The notes below the pieces were generated by a model that saw only the letters and a program-made list of their open reading frames with translations, searched no databases and was not told where the DNA came from. From positions 2,680,001 through 2,744,000 of the forward strand of contig NC_135563.1 of NCBI RefSeq assembly GCF_964340395.1: a DNA stretch of 64,000 bases, given 5' to 3'. This document shows positions 44,716 to 57,228 of this stretch, in pieces; the first letter of the stretch is position 1; each line of letters begins with the position of its first letter. Source of the DNA: Glandiceps talaboti (taxonomy: Eukaryota; Hemichordata; Enteropneusta; Spengelidae). A program made the translations under genes and the position numbers.

Positions 44716-46346
44716 TAAATGTATATAATATATAACTAGATGTATATAGTATATAACTAGATGTCTATAATATATAACTAGATGTCTATAATATATAACT
44801 AGATATATATACTATATAACTAGATGTATATAATATATAACTAGAGGTGTATAATATATAACTAGATGTATACAATATATAATAATGTATATAATATATA
44901 ACCAGATATATAAGCCCAAACTAGGTGTATATAATATATAACGAAATTTATATATAACTATGTGTGTATAATATATAACTAGATGTATATAATATATAAT
45001 GATGTATATAATATATAACTAGATATATATAATATATATAACTAGATGTCTATAATATATAACCAAATGTATATAATATAAAACTAGATGTGTATAATAT
45101 AACTAGGTGTATATAATATATAGCCAGATGTATAACTAGATATATATAATATAAAACTAGATGTCTATAATATATAACTAGAGGTGTATAATATATAACT
45201 AAATGTATATAATATATAATGATGTATATAATATATAACTAGATGTATATAATATATAACTAGATGTATACAATATATAATTAGATGTACATAATATATA
45301 ACTAGATGTATATACTATATAACTAGATGTATATACTATATAACCAGATGTCTATAATATATAACTATATATATAATATATAAGTAGATGTATATCATAT
45401 ATAATTAGATGTATATAATATACAACTAGATGTATATAATATATAACAAGATGTATATTATATATAACTAGAGGTGTATAATATATAACTAGATGTATAT
45501 AATATATAATGATGTATATGATATATATAACTAGATATATATAATATATAACTAGATGTCTATAATATAAAACTAGTTGTCTATAATATATAACTATATA
45601 TAATAGATAAGTAGATGTATATCATATATAATTAGATGTATATAATATAACTAGATGTGTATTATATATAACTAGATGTATATAATATATATAATGATGT
45701 ATATGATATATATATATAACTAGATATATATAATATATAACTAGATGTCTATTATATAAAACTAGATGTGTATAATATAGAACTATTGTTTATTATATAT
45801 AACTAGATGTATATAATATATAATGATTTATATAATATATAATTAGATGTCTATAATATATAACTAGATGTATATAATAAAGAACAAGATGTATATAATA
45901 TAAAACTAGATGTCTATAATATATAACTAGATATATATAATATATAGAACTAGATGTCTATAATATATAACCAAATGTATATAATATATAATTAGATGTG
46001 TATAATATAACTAGATGTATATAATATATAACTAGATGTATACAATATATAACTAGATGCACATAATATACTAGATGTATATACTATATAACTAGATGTA
46101 TATACTGTATAACTAGATGTATATAATATATAACTAGATGTATATAATAGATAACTAGATGTATATTCTATATAACTAGATGCACATAATATATAACTAG
46201 ATGTATATAATAGATAACTAGATGTATATACTATATAACTAGATGCACATAATATATAACTAGATGTATATAATAGATAACTAGATGTATATACTATATA
46301 ACTAGATGTATATAATATATAACCAGATGTCTATAATATATAACTA
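44716..46346 (-). repeat. 21-bp AT-rich satellite, long array (inverted relative to 43083-43300)
   Basis: Roughly 75 units of AACTAGATGTATATAATATAT with frequent variants (TCTATA, TACATA, GTGTAT) and several short deletions. The heavy variation suggests an older array than the homogeneous minisatellites elsewhere in the window. Confidence 0.93.
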
Positions 46347-46450
46347 CCATGTTGTCCAAACGTGGCAAACGTTAACGTTGGTTTTGTCTTAAATTAAAAG
46401 TGAATATTATACCTGCAAAGAGTACATTTTCTCATCAAATAACCACACAT

Positions 46451-46516
46451 ATATATTCACTAAAAAGTGGTCAATAACTTATAAAATACATTTTATCTGT
46501 TACTTAGTGGTCAATC
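46451..46516 (+). repeat. Dispersed short repeat, copy 2
   Basis: TTCACTAAA, GTGGTCAATAACTTATAAAAT and TATCTGTTACTTAGTGGTCA, collinear with 8521-8587. Unlike that copy, it is not followed by a tandem array. Confidence 0.7.
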
Positions 46517-48821
46517 TTGAGCAAAATCTCAGTTTTGAATCTGTCACCATGTTAAACTGTACTAGTTATATTTCAAATAAAGTTTTAAATATTGTTTCCT
46601 CTGACTTTGTTTTCCCTGTTTTCTACTGTTATCACTGTCTTATCAGAATTTACCAACTTTGCATTTACAATTGCCCAATTAACACATTGTGCAGTCAGTG
46701 TAAACATCTACTTATCCGACTAAAGGAAGTAACAGGGAGGGTACTATCATTGTAAAAATTAGAAAGCTCTTGTAAACATTACGAGTTAGTTATTTTACCT
46801 AACAAATTAAAAAAAAACCAACCGTTCAAGTTGCATCTTTATGAGCCATATTCTATCATTTTTGCCTTGAACGCACTAACAACAGAGCCTATGATAAGGG
46901 TCAATTATTTTCTATATACTGATATCTTATTAAAAGCGATCTCATTTTCACTGGCATCATGTTCAATATTATTAACGAAAGTATACCAATGTATTACTCG
47001 AGATTTAGTTAGGTTATTCAAATTCCATGGTCTTTGCTTCAATCTGTTGGTACGGGGGGGGGGGGGGGCTCCAGGCTATTTGGGATGCAGTGTAAATTAT
47101 TCCTTCCTTGTCTTGGGATTTTTAATTTGTCTCTACAATTACGAATTGTTATTCAAGAAAAAATCTCAAAGCCTAACTTTGTGTTTCTTTCAGTTTTTTT
47201 TGACTGCAGTAATTGTTGAACTGATTCAATTTAACATGCATGAAAAAATATCCCTTTTTCTAGATGTAGGCTAGTTTGCATATCCGCTGGGATTTCAATA
47301 TGGAGTGGATGCCTCGTTATCATGTCATCAACATCCAAAAGGGAACTTAAAGTACCTACAGAACAGTGTTTCAGGTGGACTCTTTGCTATAGAGACATCT
47401 TGTTCTAAATCAAGTAACCCCAAAGGATATGCTAACCTCGTTCAGTAATCTCATCCTGTCCAGTGACTATTACACTCATCATCACAACTTTCATACTGTA
47501 CGCATCAAAGAACATGTGTTATCTCAGGCCAGAAAAAATCCAAATTATTCAGTAGTAGCAAACTTGAAAAAGTCCCAATTTTTTAAATAATTAATCATAA
47601 AAATGAAATTTCAATATAATGATTGTTTTGCAACGTATCCTTTCAGTTGCTCAGGAAAATCCTTATCAATACATTTGGAACAGAGCAATAAATGAATCTA
47701 AGCCTATCTTTGGTGATTACTTGTAATATTACATAGTTCAAAAGCAATACCATCACATTAATAAATCAAATCAACATGTATCAAATCTGAGCAATGAGAA
47801 GTACATTGCCAACCACACGTTCTGAAGGAAATTCAAAAAGCATCTGGTTGATTTAATGACTTTCAACCTTCTATATGATAACACTATCATAATGTGTGAC
47901 GTGTATATATATGCCGTCATAAAAATAATAGCACTTAAATACATAGACCATTTTACATAGAATAACATGATGGGATACTATGTGATACTTCTGACAATGT
48001 TATGCAAGTTGTTAATGTACTGTATTCAATTAACTCTACATGGTTCATAAACACTGCCGATATTAACCATTAAAGCCTAGAAAATTATCATCTTCTCACT
48101 TTCTTTTATATTTCTCGTTATCATTGCACTGGCATTCAACAGGGACTTCAATATTATCTTCAGAGCACTGCTTCTGACAAGCCGTCTTCTATAGAATCAT
48201 TGAGAGCTAAATCTAACAATCCCTAATGCCTAATGAATTCACTAGTAGCATTTAATGAAATGTCGTTATCCATATTTGCCTCTGTTTACTTTTGTTTCAG
48301 TACATTGATAACCGGTATTAAGATTTAAGAGCTACTAGTATGTGTGTTTTTGTTGTTCATCTTCCATGTAGTCACCATTCAGAGGTTAACGAATATACAT
48401 ATATTACACCTTGACGTTCTTACACAAGCTGTCGTTGGTCAGAATTGAATCACATGACCTACTTTAAATAGACTATTGCCCGCTCGTACACAGACTAGTG
48501 TCAGGCACGCACTATTGTCCACTGGATTTATTTCCAACGTTGCACATCTATTCTGCGCATGTTTTCCAGTTTTACGTGCTCGAGATGGAAAACTAACTAC
48601 AGTATGTCATACAAGCTTATTTCTAGCAGAAATTTGAATAAATACAATGACAGATTAGCTCCTACAAATAGTGCATGTCATGCCCGTATTCGATGCTTAA
48701 CTGCAAGTACAATTTGGAAATGCACCTTGAAATTGAATCATTTCTATCGATGACAAATGGTGATGAATGAAGAGTAGCTATGTGAATGATTGGACGAATG
48801 ATGAGTGGACGGTGTAATAAA
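46517..48821. other. Non-coding DNA, no gene seen
   Basis: Includes a G-run at about 47056-47068. The 147-codon frame at 46831-47274 lacks an ATG start and any recognisable domain, and it spans the G-run, so I do not call it. Confidence 0.5.
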
Positions 48822-48985
48822 ATTAATAACACAAGCGCTCGGCCAATATCACAATTTAGTGCCTGCCCTCGGGCTGGCGCTCTTTACCAAAATTTTTCAA
48901 CCATCATCAAACTTTGTGGTAAAGAGTGCCAACCCTGTTAATGCAGGCACTAAATTATGATATTGCCCTCGCTGGCATGTGTTAT

Positions 48986-48987
<2 letters not shown>
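48822..48987. repeat. Foldback (MITE-like) element with ~75-bp imperfect arms
   Basis: CAATATCACAATTTAGTGCCTGC and TGGCGCTCTTTACCA on the left match the reverse complement of TGGTAAAGAGTGCCA and GCAGGCACTAAATTATGATATTG on the right. The outer AATAACACA ends also match. The loop is about 25 bases around 48895-48912. No coding. Confidence 0.85.

Positions 48988-48989
<2 letters not shown>

Positions 48990-49029
<40 letters not shown>
48990..49029. repeat. (AT)n microsatellite
   Basis: Dinucleotide run joining the foldback element to the palindrome that starts at 49030. Confidence 0.9.
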
Positions 49030-49035
<6 letters not shown>

Positions 49036-49158
49036 TTGGTAGTACTGGAACTCTTTCTTGGGTGTAACTCGGAGTTTCACGCATAGTGTCTGATGATCGC
49101 AATATGCGTGAAACTCCGAGTTACACCCAAGAAAGAGTTCCAGTACTACCAAAACTAT
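49030..49158. repeat. Perfect palindrome, 56-bp arms, 17-nt loop
   Basis: Bases 49030-49085 are the exact reverse complement of 49103-49158. The loop is 49086-49102 and contains the CTGATGA core of the hammerhead motif. The right arm holds the 3' half of the ribozyme and the sequence after it, so the left arm is an inverted copy of that part. Confidence 0.97.
49086..49126 (+). ncRNA. Hammerhead ribozyme 1 (type I, Penelope-like element)
   Basis: All hammerhead parts are present in order: stem I 5' strand GTGT (49086-49089); CTGATGA core (49090-49096); stem II CGCA-ATA-TGCG with a T.T closing pair; GAA (49110-49112); stem III ACT-CCG-AGT (49113-49121); cleavage-site T at 49122; stem I 3' strand ACAC (49123-49126). 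Cleavage would be expected after 49122. The very short stem III is the form known from Penelope-like elements and retrozymes. The surrounding 56-bp palindrome would compete with this fold. Confidence 0.85.
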
Positions 49159-49251
49159 TACGCTCTGCCACTGCGGTATAGAGCACTGTCTTAGCAGATT
49201 GATACTCACCGAGTTATATATATATATATATATTATACAAGTGAGACGAAC

Positions 49252-49385
49252 CGTTGTGACCTGAGAAACTTTGTATAATCAATGCTGAAAAGAATATGTT
49301 ACTGAACAAAAAATCCGAACTGGTCCGGAAATGTCACCATGAAGGCAAATACTCGCTCGCCAACTACAGAAGTAAACCCTCGTAA
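49252..49385 (+). pseudogene. Penelope-like element ORF, C-terminal tail
   Basis: The plus strand reads EKLCIINAEKNMLLNKKSEL, then VRKCHHEGKY and SLANYRSKPS before TAA (49383-49385). This is the conserved C-terminal tail after the GIY-YIG endonuclease of Penelope-like elements (CxLCxxEKL...LLNKRSEL..KCRH). Just upstream, RCDL (49252-49263) in another frame supplies the first Cys of the motif, so one frameshift lies between. The RT and the rest of the endonuclease are gone. Placement between two hammerhead motifs fits a severely internally deleted element. Confidence 0.82.
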
Positions 49386-49469
49386 GGAATAGTTTAGTCC
49401 GACCATCTTGTTACGCAATATATACATACAAACATTAAGTGTATGTACCGACTTTAACCATACCAATTT

Positions 49470-49514
49470 AGTTGTCTGAAGATCGCTCAAAGCGTGAAAC
49501 TCTGAGTAACGACT
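49470..49514 (+). ncRNA. Hammerhead ribozyme 2 (type I, Penelope-like element)
   Basis: Stem I 5' strand AGTTGT (49470-49475), core CTGAAGA (49476-49482), stem II CGCT-CAA-AGCG, GAA, stem III ACT-CTG-AGT, cleavage-site A (49508), stem I 3' strand ACGACT (49509-49514, one G.T pair). Compared with ribozyme 1, the fourth pair of stem II changed from A-T to T-A and stem I has different paired bases, so pairing is kept while sequence differs. Cleavage would be expected after 49508. Confidence 0.88.
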
Positions 49515-50070
<556 letters not shown>

Positions 50071-50248
50071 GAATATTATATTCCTCGCACTGAGGTCTCC
50101 GAATAATTACATCTTTGTAAAAACGATTTGAACTCTCAGTCTGATTTGTCACTATGCTATAAGAAGCATATCATCATAAATTGTATCTAAACATGATTTG
50201 GTTAGTTGTGCAATTAGTAGTCATCTTTATGCAATAACCTGGAAAAGT

Positions 50249-51470
50249 CAGTGCCATACTGCTAACACACTGCTAAAAGTCAGTGCCATCCTGCTCAAAC
50301 ACTGCTAAAAGTCAGTGCCATACTGCTAAAACACTGCTAAAAGTCAGTGCCATCCTGCTCAAACACTGCTAAAAGGCAGTGCCATACTGCTAAAACACTG
50401 CTAAAAGGCAGTGCCATACTGCTAAAACACTGCTAATAGTCAGTGCCATACTGCTAAAACACTGCTAAAAGTCAGTGCCATCCTGCTAAAACACTGCTAA
50501 AAGTCAGTGCCATACTGCTAAAACACTGCTAAAAGTCAGTGCCATACTGCTAAAACACTGCTAAAAGTCAGTGCCATCCTGCTAAAACACTGCTAAAAGT
50601 CAGTGCCATACTGCTAAAACACTGCTAAAAGTCAGTGCCATCCTGCTAAAACACTGCTAAAAGTCAGTGTCATACTGCTAAAACACTGCTAAAAGTCAGT
50701 GCCATACTGCTCAAACACTGCTAAAAGTCAGTGCCATACTGCTCAAACACTGCTAAAAGGCAGTGCCATACTGCTAAAACACTGCTAAAAGTCAGTGCCA
50801 TACTGCTAAAACACTGCTAAAAGTCAGTGCCATACTGCTCAAACACTGCTAAAAGGCAGTGCCATACTGCTCAAACACTGCTAAAAGTCAGTGCCATACT
50901 GCTAAAACACTGCTAAAAGTCAGTGCCATACTGCTAAAACACTACTAAAAGGCAGTGCCATACTGCTAAAACACTGCTAAAAGTCAGTGCCATACTGCTA
51001 AAACACTGCTAAAAGGCAGTGCCATACTGCTCAAACACTGCTAAAAGTCAGTGCCATACTGCTCAAACACTGCTAAAAGTCAGTGCCATACTTCTAAAAC
51101 ACTGCTAAAAGTCAGTGCCATACTGCTAAAACACTGCTAAAAGGCAGTGCCATACTGCTAAAACACTGCTAAAAGTCAGTGCCATACTGCTAAAACACTG
51201 CTAAAAGTCAGTGCCATACTGCTAAAACACTGCTAAAACTCAGTGCCATACTGCTAAAAGGCAGTGCAATATTGCTAAAAGGTAGCACCATATTGCTAAA
51301 AGGCAGTACCATACAGCTAAAAGGCAGTGCCATACTGCTGCTAAAAGGCAGTGCCATACTTTGAAAAGGCAGTGCCATACTGCTAAAAGGCAGTGCCCTA
51401 CTGCTAAAAGGCAGCACAATACTGCTAAAAGGCAGTACCATACTACTAATTAAAAGTGCAGTAACATACA
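50249..51470. repeat. 32-bp minisatellite passing into a ~21-bp form
   Basis: About 31 units of GTCAGTGCCATACTGCTAAAACACTGCTAAAA, with GGCAGT/GTCAGT and ATCCTG/ATACTG variants, to about 51240. The right end loses the ACACTGCTAAA part and continues as a 21-23-base unit (CTGCTAAAAGGCAGTGCCATA). Minus-strand frames (MVLPFSSM...) are shadows. Confidence 0.95.
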
Positions 51471-51607
51471 GCTAAAATGACACTGTACTTTGAAAAAAAT
51501 AAATAAGTATTAGTTGTTGTGTTATTGGTTGTCATAAAACTATGGCCATGGAAGGTGTCTTAGTTTGTCTACTACTTGTCTTCTAAAAGAAACATAAAAG
51601 TGTTTTA

Positions 51608-51694
51608 TACCACTTTGTTAGGCACCTTGTTTTATATACCACTTTGTTAGGCACCTTGTTTTATATACCACTTTGTTAGGCACCTTATTTTATG
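51608..51694. repeat. 29-bp tandem repeat, 3 units
   Basis: TACCACTTTGTTAGGCACCT plus TGTTTTATA, starting at 51608, 51637 and 51666. Confidence 0.95.
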
Positions 51695-52179
51695 ACATTT
51701 TTCATGTTGAAAGCCATTACACAGACATGCCTGAATAGATCTCATTCACAGTTGGTATGAGAACAATGTTCTATTAAGGACAATGTTCTATTACATACAT
51801 ATGCATGTCAGTTTATGTCATGATACGACCCAATATGGCCACTGGGCGGCCATTTTTTAACGATGTTTTCATGTCCAGAACCATTACTTGGACATTACTG
51901 GAGTGATTTCTATCAAACTTTGTACAAGGACAACACACTATGGCATATATGTGCATGTCAATTTATTTTGTGATACAATCCAATATGGCCGACAGCTGGC
52001 CATTTTGTTACGAATTTTTCATCTTCATAGCTATTACGCAGACATGCCTTTGTCTCTTTGAATATTTTGTTATGATTTTTCCATGTTTGGGACAGCAATG
52101 CATGAACAATGTCAATTAAATCTTTACTTAACGACAATGTTCTTTGATGTATATATGTATGTCAACTTGTGTCGCAATA
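51695..52179 (+). repeat. ~160-bp diverged tandem repeat, 3 units, third interrupted by a SINE
   Basis: Units share TTTTTCATGTT...CCATTAC.C.GACAT, then ACAATGTTCTATTACATACAT.TGCATGTCA, then TGATAC.A.CCAATATGGCC, then GGCCATTTTGTTACGA. The third unit breaks at TGTCGCAATAT, where the minus-strand SINE tail begins. The AATATGGCC...GGCCATTTT part can form a small hairpin. Confidence 0.8.
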
Positions 52180-52490
52180 TAATAATATTAATAATGATAA
52201 TAATGACAATAATGTTGGGTTCTTATATAGCGCTTTCCGACACCGTGCTCAAAGCGGGACAACGGCCCTTTAGTCTTCCTCAACTCCCCGGGGAGCATAC
52301 AATCCATTGCAGCCATTTCAGCGCATATGATTAAAGCCTTCACATTGCAACCTACACCCTACCAGGTCCCCAATTATACAGCTGGGTTGACTGGGGCATA
52401 GTCGTGGTTCAAATCTTGCCCAAGGACTTTAGCCACTCAAAAACAAACAGCAGGCAGCGACAGGGCTTGAACCCGCAACCTGTCGATTCG
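52180..52490 (-). mobile_element. tRNA-derived SINE (MetaSINE-like), copy 2
   Basis: On the minus strand: a B-box-like GCGGGTTCAAGCCC (at about 52460-52475), a link with GAGTGGCTAAAGTCCTTGGGC, the core CCCAGTCAACCCAGCTGTATAATTGGGGACCTGG, then GTATGCTCCCCGGGGAGTTGAGGA, CGCTTTGAGCACGGTGTCGGAAAGCGCTATATAAGAACCCAACATT and an ATT/ATC tail (52180-52213). It lacks the A-box part found in copy 1 but keeps the B box that copy 1 lost. Beyond 52490 the sequence is a CTCGTC-rich low-complexity stretch, not SINE head. Confidence 0.85.
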
Positions 52491-55198
52491 CCTTGCCTCG
52501 TCCGGATCCGTCTCATCTCGTCTAGCTGTTTGTCTTGCGTCGTCCGTCGTCTCGTGTTTCGCCTCGTCCCTCTCATCACTCAGCGATATAAAGGATACAT
52601 GATACAATAACGTTTCGAACACGGTGACAAAAATCAATATACAAAAATAGTTGCGTCTTCTCTCTCTGACTAATAAAGCATTGTAATAAAAAATATATAA
52701 ACGAAATATTGTAACCTGGTGATTGGTTGAAAGTCTAATTATTGCTTTTACTCGTGTTGGGTATTGTGTTTTAAAAATGGTATTACACGTGGTTCTTTTA
52801 TAAACGACTGACTTGTTGTTTCGACTTGTATTTTACCATTATTTTCTATCTTTTAAAATTTTAGTTGACATGTTCAGTTCTCTTCTGTCTGGTTTAGAAT
52901 AATGTTTTAACCTTTCATTTTATTCAGATTCATTTTATTCCGATTCATTCTTTAGTATATCTCCTAACCCTCCTGCTCTGTGATTTGCGTCTCAGTTTTG
53001 TTTATAGGGTCTTAGCCACTTAGCCATCACTTGAAATTAATTCAAGTAAAAACCTGGTACTATAGGATATAATTTATAAACTATCCAATGACGTAATTTA
53101 TCATACGTATATAAAACGTTCAAAATCCCTACTATATAGATGCAATAAACTGTTTTAACAATATCAGAAGACAATTGTTGTAGAAGACACATTTAAAATA
53201 GTTTAATCTACGTTATTATGTAAGTATTATCACTTGAGTAAAAAACTCAGCTAGTAAACTCAGCTTGTTCTATTTTAAGGTGTTCCTGTCAATATCGTAT
53301 ACTAATCAGGAATGTTGACTAGCGCCTGACAAACATAAATCCGATCCATTTGTTGCATTACTATAAAGAAAAAAAAGAACCCCAGAAACGTATTAAACGT
53401 GTCGTTCGAAATATCATTAAACGAAATACGGTCAGCAGGAAATTAGTTGGGTGATTTTGCTACACCAAGTTTAAAAGATTTAGATTTAGATTCAACTGAC
53501 ACAACAACTTGTCGTTACAAATCCGTCAATCTTGCAAAGTAAGACAGAATAAGCGCTAATTTATGATTTCCCAGATTATCACCTAGGGACATTGAAAAAA
53601 AGGAATCACATCTATGGATTCATTTCATTCCTTTGAGACCACTAAGAAGATATAGTTGCTGTAGTCTCAAGGTATCCGCTCTAACAAGTTTTAAGCTACA
53701 GATTGAAAAGTTCTTTTGCAATTATTTATCAGCAACGACCAAAGAGTGGATCATTGCTTCTTTTTATCCACGCACGTCAAAGTAAAGCTTGGAACTTAAT
53801 CTAACTATAGTAAAATTATGTTTATTTCACATCACGGAATAGAAAATCTGCTAATCAAACCGCCAAGTGTATAAGCTACCCTGACTTAGCACAATCGTTT
53901 CCTATAAGCTGAGCTTGAAGATCTGCCCACAGAAAGTTGGTAAAAGACGAATTGATACAAGCGATACTAGGTATGGATGTTATGCATGTATAAACTTATA
54001 GCTCCATACTATGAACTAAAGGGTGAATACATATTTTAGTTTTTAATTCCATCTCTCATATTGTTGTGCATGGACACCAGTAATCATAAAAGTTACATAA
54101 GCGTAATACAGCAATAGAAATCACAGAAATCAAAAAGATATAATTTATGAATTTTGATGACAACGTTTTGGATATCTTAGAAATACCGGTTCCTCGAGCT
54201 GCGTAATACGACGACGTAAAATTTGTCTATAATGACCAAATGCAGTGTCCCCTGTCGACATGTTTATCATATAACGCGTTCAATTTAATACCCCGACAAC
54301 ATGATATGTCGAATATGTATACACTTTTCCCCAATATTTAAAAAAAATCATAGTGTATTTACATGCCTACTTTATCTCCCTATGTTAGCCCTATCCGAGT
54401 GGTGTAAATGTTATTACCGTGTTTTCATCTAGCCAGCAGCATGGGTTTTCTCAAAGTGCCCCCCCCCCCGCTCCAATAACCGTATCCAAACTGATCCCAG
54501 TAAAACTACGGTTTTTCAAAATGACCCCATCCCGTGAATATGTTTGCCATATATATATATCGTTTATATACGTAACACATGCATGGTATAACTGTCATGC
54601 TAATACTATAACACCAGAATTATATTTAATAACATAAAATACTTGGTACAACATTAAACCTGTTTATGAATTCGCATGGTATCTCAGCAACCAGCATATA
54701 TTTTTGGTGACTCATTTCGTGCACTTGATAGAGAACTATCATAACAAAGTTAAGTACACGAATATTTCGATACGTTCCAGACAATACATTAAGTATCAAT
54801 CAACGAAATCAAACCAACCTCAGTCGAGGAAAAGCGTAACTATGGCAACCCAATGCAAACTGACACACTCTGACCTTGGCAAATACTTTGTTGATTAAAT
54901 TTCGCCAAAGTCTTTTAAAAATAGTCTTAGTCCATTCCAAGAACCACATACTCGTTATCAGTAAACATGATGCAATGGTTAAGGTTATACATAAACACCA
55001 TTCATTAAATGTACAAGAAAGTCAACAGAAGTCATAGAATATTTCAGTGTAAATGGGTTCTGATAACATTGGCACCGAAAATACGTATCATCAATCCGTT
55101 TATTCAGTGCTACATTCAAAACCATCAAAACACACACATAGTGATACACACGCACGCACACACACGCGCGCACACATACATTAAATAACATAACATAA
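52491..55198. other. Non-coding DNA, no gene seen
   Basis: About 2.7 kb. It begins with a TCGTC-rich pentamer-like stretch (52495-52575). A C-run with flanking CCC phrases lies at 54455-54540. No coding similarity recognised. Confidence 0.5.
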
Positions 55199-55227
55199 CT
55201 GGCATACATACATACATACATACATAC

Positions 55228-55258
<31 letters not shown>

Positions 55259-55290
55259 CATACATACATACATACACACACATACACACA
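55199..55290. repeat. (ACAT)n microsatellite
   Basis: Tetranucleotide array with ACTT and ACAC variants, preceded by an ACACACGC stretch at 55130-55180. Confidence 0.95.
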
Positions 55291-56678
<1,388 letters not shown>

Positions 56679-56683
56679 TCAGG

Positions 56684-57105
56684 CTAAAGATCAACGAATG
56701 GCTACATTGAATATACTTTAATGTATTTACTACCTAAATCTATTAAATATGAAGGTAGAATATCTTGTTACAGTTTTTGCGCTTTTGATTTGACATTGCT
56801 CGATGTTGAAATATAAATTGGTTGACTCTATCAATATCGCTTTTTTCCATAATTGGATAATTTATCCAAGGTTATGTTATGTGCATGAATTTGATGAATT
56901 GATAGGACGTGTTCAATTTTCCTATTTTCTTAATCTTCCCATACATAAAATCCTTTTGAATCGTCTGAATTAGTAGAGAATGGAAATGACGTACATTACC
57001 ATATAAGGCGATAAGAGGATCATCAAATGTTATATACTGTAATGATTGATATATTGTCATCACTTTGATACTCAGCTGTTCATAATATAAAGTCACAACA
57101 CATTT
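56684..57105 (-). repeat. Unnamed dispersed repeat, copy 2
   Basis: Reverse complement of 42606-43066. In this copy the minus strand keeps a short frame with FDDPLIALYGNVRHFHSLLI, then QTIQKDFMYGKIKKIGKLN and TSYQFIKFMH. Its upstream part is only microsatellite translation. Protein identity not recognised. The conserved peptide could be a remnant of a transposon gene. Confidence 0.85.
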
Positions 57106-57116
57106 ATATACATATA

Positions 57117-57228
57117 TGTGCGTGCGTGCGTGCGTGTTTGTTTGTTTGTGTATGTGTGTGCGCGTGCGTGCGTGCGTGCGTGCGTATGCATGCATGTATG
57201 TATGTATGTATGTATGTATGTATGTATG
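57117..57228. repeat. (GCGT)n / (ATGT)n microsatellite
   Basis: GTGC/GCGT units pass through GTTT units and end in ATGT units. Confidence 0.9.

Noticed and set aside
46831-47274. 147-codon frame with hydrophobic stretches
   Set aside because: No ATG start, crosses a G-run, no recognisable domain.
52185-52610. Plus-strand frames over the minus-strand SINE and the CTCGTC-rich stretch
   Set aside because: The region is explained by the SINE and low-complexity sequence.
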